Shown: positions 63,244-64,000 of the stretch, in pieces
How the letters are laid out: each line of letters opens with the position of its first letter
Numbering within the stretch: the stretch's first letter is position 1
Notes under the pieces: generated by a model
What the model saw: the letters and a program-made list of their open reading frames with translations, nothing else
What the model was told of the DNA's origin: nothing
Databases searched by the model: none
Assembly: GCF_031877795.1 (NCBI RefSeq)
Contig: NC_133933.1
Span: 27,352,529 to 27,416,528, forward strand
Length of the DNA stretch: 64,000 nucleotides
Reading direction: 5' to 3'
From: Strix aluco
Lineage: Eukaryota > Chordata > Aves > Strigiformes > Strigidae
Position numbers and translations under genes: made by a program

Positions 63244-63312
63244 GGGGGGGCTGCCCGCGGTGCGCAAAGCGCGCACACGCTGCCCGCAGCGCTCTGCCTG
63301 CACCCCCCCACA

Positions 63313-63329
63313 CCCCCCCCCCCCCCCCC
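63313..63329. repeat. Poly-C run (C17)
   Basis: C17 is preceded by CACCCCCCCACA. It is a potential i-motif, or a G-quadruplex strand on the minus side. Such runs are prone to length error in sequencing, so open frames crossing it are unreliable. Confidence 0.9.
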
Positions 63330-63870
63330 ACGCCGGGCGCTGCCTGACACAGGCTCGTGCGCGTCCCCGCGCGACAGCGGCCGCGGGCAGGGACCGCGTG
63401 GGCGGCACACAGGCAGCGTGTCGCGCGTGGGGCCGGGCCGTGGGCCCTGCCCGGAGGGGCGGGGGGCGCTCAGCTCCCCGCGGGGGGAAGGGGGGCGAGC
63501 GCGGGGCGACCCTTAGGGCCGGTTTGGAGGCAACCGGGGGGGGCGGCTCCGCAACCGGCTTCAGCAAAGGTGCTAAAAGCCGCTTTCCTCGGCGTTTTTG
63601 CGGCAGGTCACGCACGCGTGGGACGGGGCAGGAGCAGGCGGGAGCGTTGCCGCTGCCCCCTGCCCTCCCGGTTCACGTCTCCGCGGCACTCCCGCCTGTA
63701 CGCGAGCGGACATTCCACGGAAGGTCCGTGCCACGGGGTGTCCGAGGGCATCGCTACCTCCTCGCCGTAAAAACAAAACGCTCATCAACTCCGCTCGGTG
63801 TACGCCATCGAGAAAAGTCGCCACGGCGCGAACCGGCACCATCTGTCCTGCCATTCTGGGAGACACAGAT

Positions 63871-64000
63871 ATATTTCTTTAGACAGGTCAGCAGTTCTTC
63901 CCTGGCCAGCCCTGTCAGGCACCTGTCAGGGGAGAAAACCTCTTCATAGCTGCCGCGGTAGGATCCTTATCAGCGGCAGTGCCTCAGCTGACAGGGACCC
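63871..64000. promoter_or_regulatory. Cluster of CTGTCA/TGACAG and GATA sites at window edge
   Basis: CTGTCAGG occurs at 63912-63919 and 63923-63930, spaced 11 nt (one helical turn). The inverted form CTGACAGG occurs at 63988-63995. TGACAG is the core of MEIS/PREP/TGIF homeodomain sites. CTTATC (63966-63971) is a GATA site on the minus strand. The segment continues beyond the window, so a nearby exon may be cut off. Confidence 0.35.

Larger units (their letters stand above)
62240..63870. promoter_or_regulatory. CpG island 2, putative main promoter region
   Basis: Very high GC and dense CpG extend over about 1.6 kb, broken only by A22 (62516-62537), a pyrimidine tract (62877-62911) and an AT-rich insert (62915-62982). 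GC boxes occur, for example CCCGCCCCCC at 63201-63210 and GGGGCGGGG at 63457-63465, along with a TATA element at 63236-63243 and a C17 run at 63313-63329. Many long overlapping open frames on both strands (up to 242 codons) are the expected by-product of stop-poor GC-rich DNA. An island this long beside a large gene-free flank is typical of developmental transcription-factor genes, but the gene is not identified. Confidence 0.75.

Noticed and set aside
63037-63615. 192-codon minus-strand open frame
   Set aside because: It is stop-poor because of GC content, overlaps several equally long frames on the other strand, crosses the C17 run and has no domain.
63260-63949. 229-codon + strand open frame
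   Set aside because: Same reasons: GC-driven, runs through C17, composition is arginine/glycine/proline-rich without motif or homology known to me.
1-64000. CRISPR arrays, operons, bacterial-type genes, tRNA or rRNA genes
   Set aside because: No regularly spaced repeats, no tRNA cloverleaf or rRNA signature was seen; the sequence is vertebrate nuclear DNA.

Overview
The window reads as bird nuclear DNA. Three things point that way. It carries 3' ends of CR1 LINEs ending in the usual degenerate ATTCTATG-type octamers. It carries a solo LTR whose sequence I recognise as an ERVL-type LTR common in Neoaves. Interspersed repeats are otherwise very sparse. Most of the window (about 1-61160) is AT-rich DNA in which I found no convincing protein-coding exon on either strand. 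The open frames there are short, lack recognisable domains, and many run through repeats or homopolymers. It is best described as a gene desert or a very long intron or flanking region.

Layout. A CR1 3' fragment lies at 760-973. A strongly diverged CR1 copy (about 11530-12540) is split by a complete minus-strand solo LTR at 11698-12260, flanked by the 5-bp target duplication GCATG. A third CR1 3' end lies at 19661-19856. Four weak but alignable MIR/CORE-SINE relicts lie near 21.5, 42.1, 48.5 and 59.5 kb. An extremely AT-rich, repeat-free block at 25.6-28.2 kb, a nested inverted repeat at 2991-3057 and a symmetric motif cluster at 34429-34478 look like candidate conserved regulatory elements. 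That is an inference from sequence texture, not from an alignment.

The last 2.8 kb changes character abruptly. Two CpG islands (about 61160-61530 and 62240-63870) are separated by an AT-rich spacer. They contain a near-perfect GC-rich palindrome with 36-nt arms (61388-61462), a strong splice-acceptor-like tract ending at 62914, an abrupt non-GC insert at 62915-62982, GC boxes and a TATA element at 63236-63243. This looks like the promoter region of a gene, possibly a developmental regulator given the large empty flank. I could not identify the gene, and its direction is unresolved.

No new multi-gene system is visible. The most unusual single object is the palindrome at 61388-61462.
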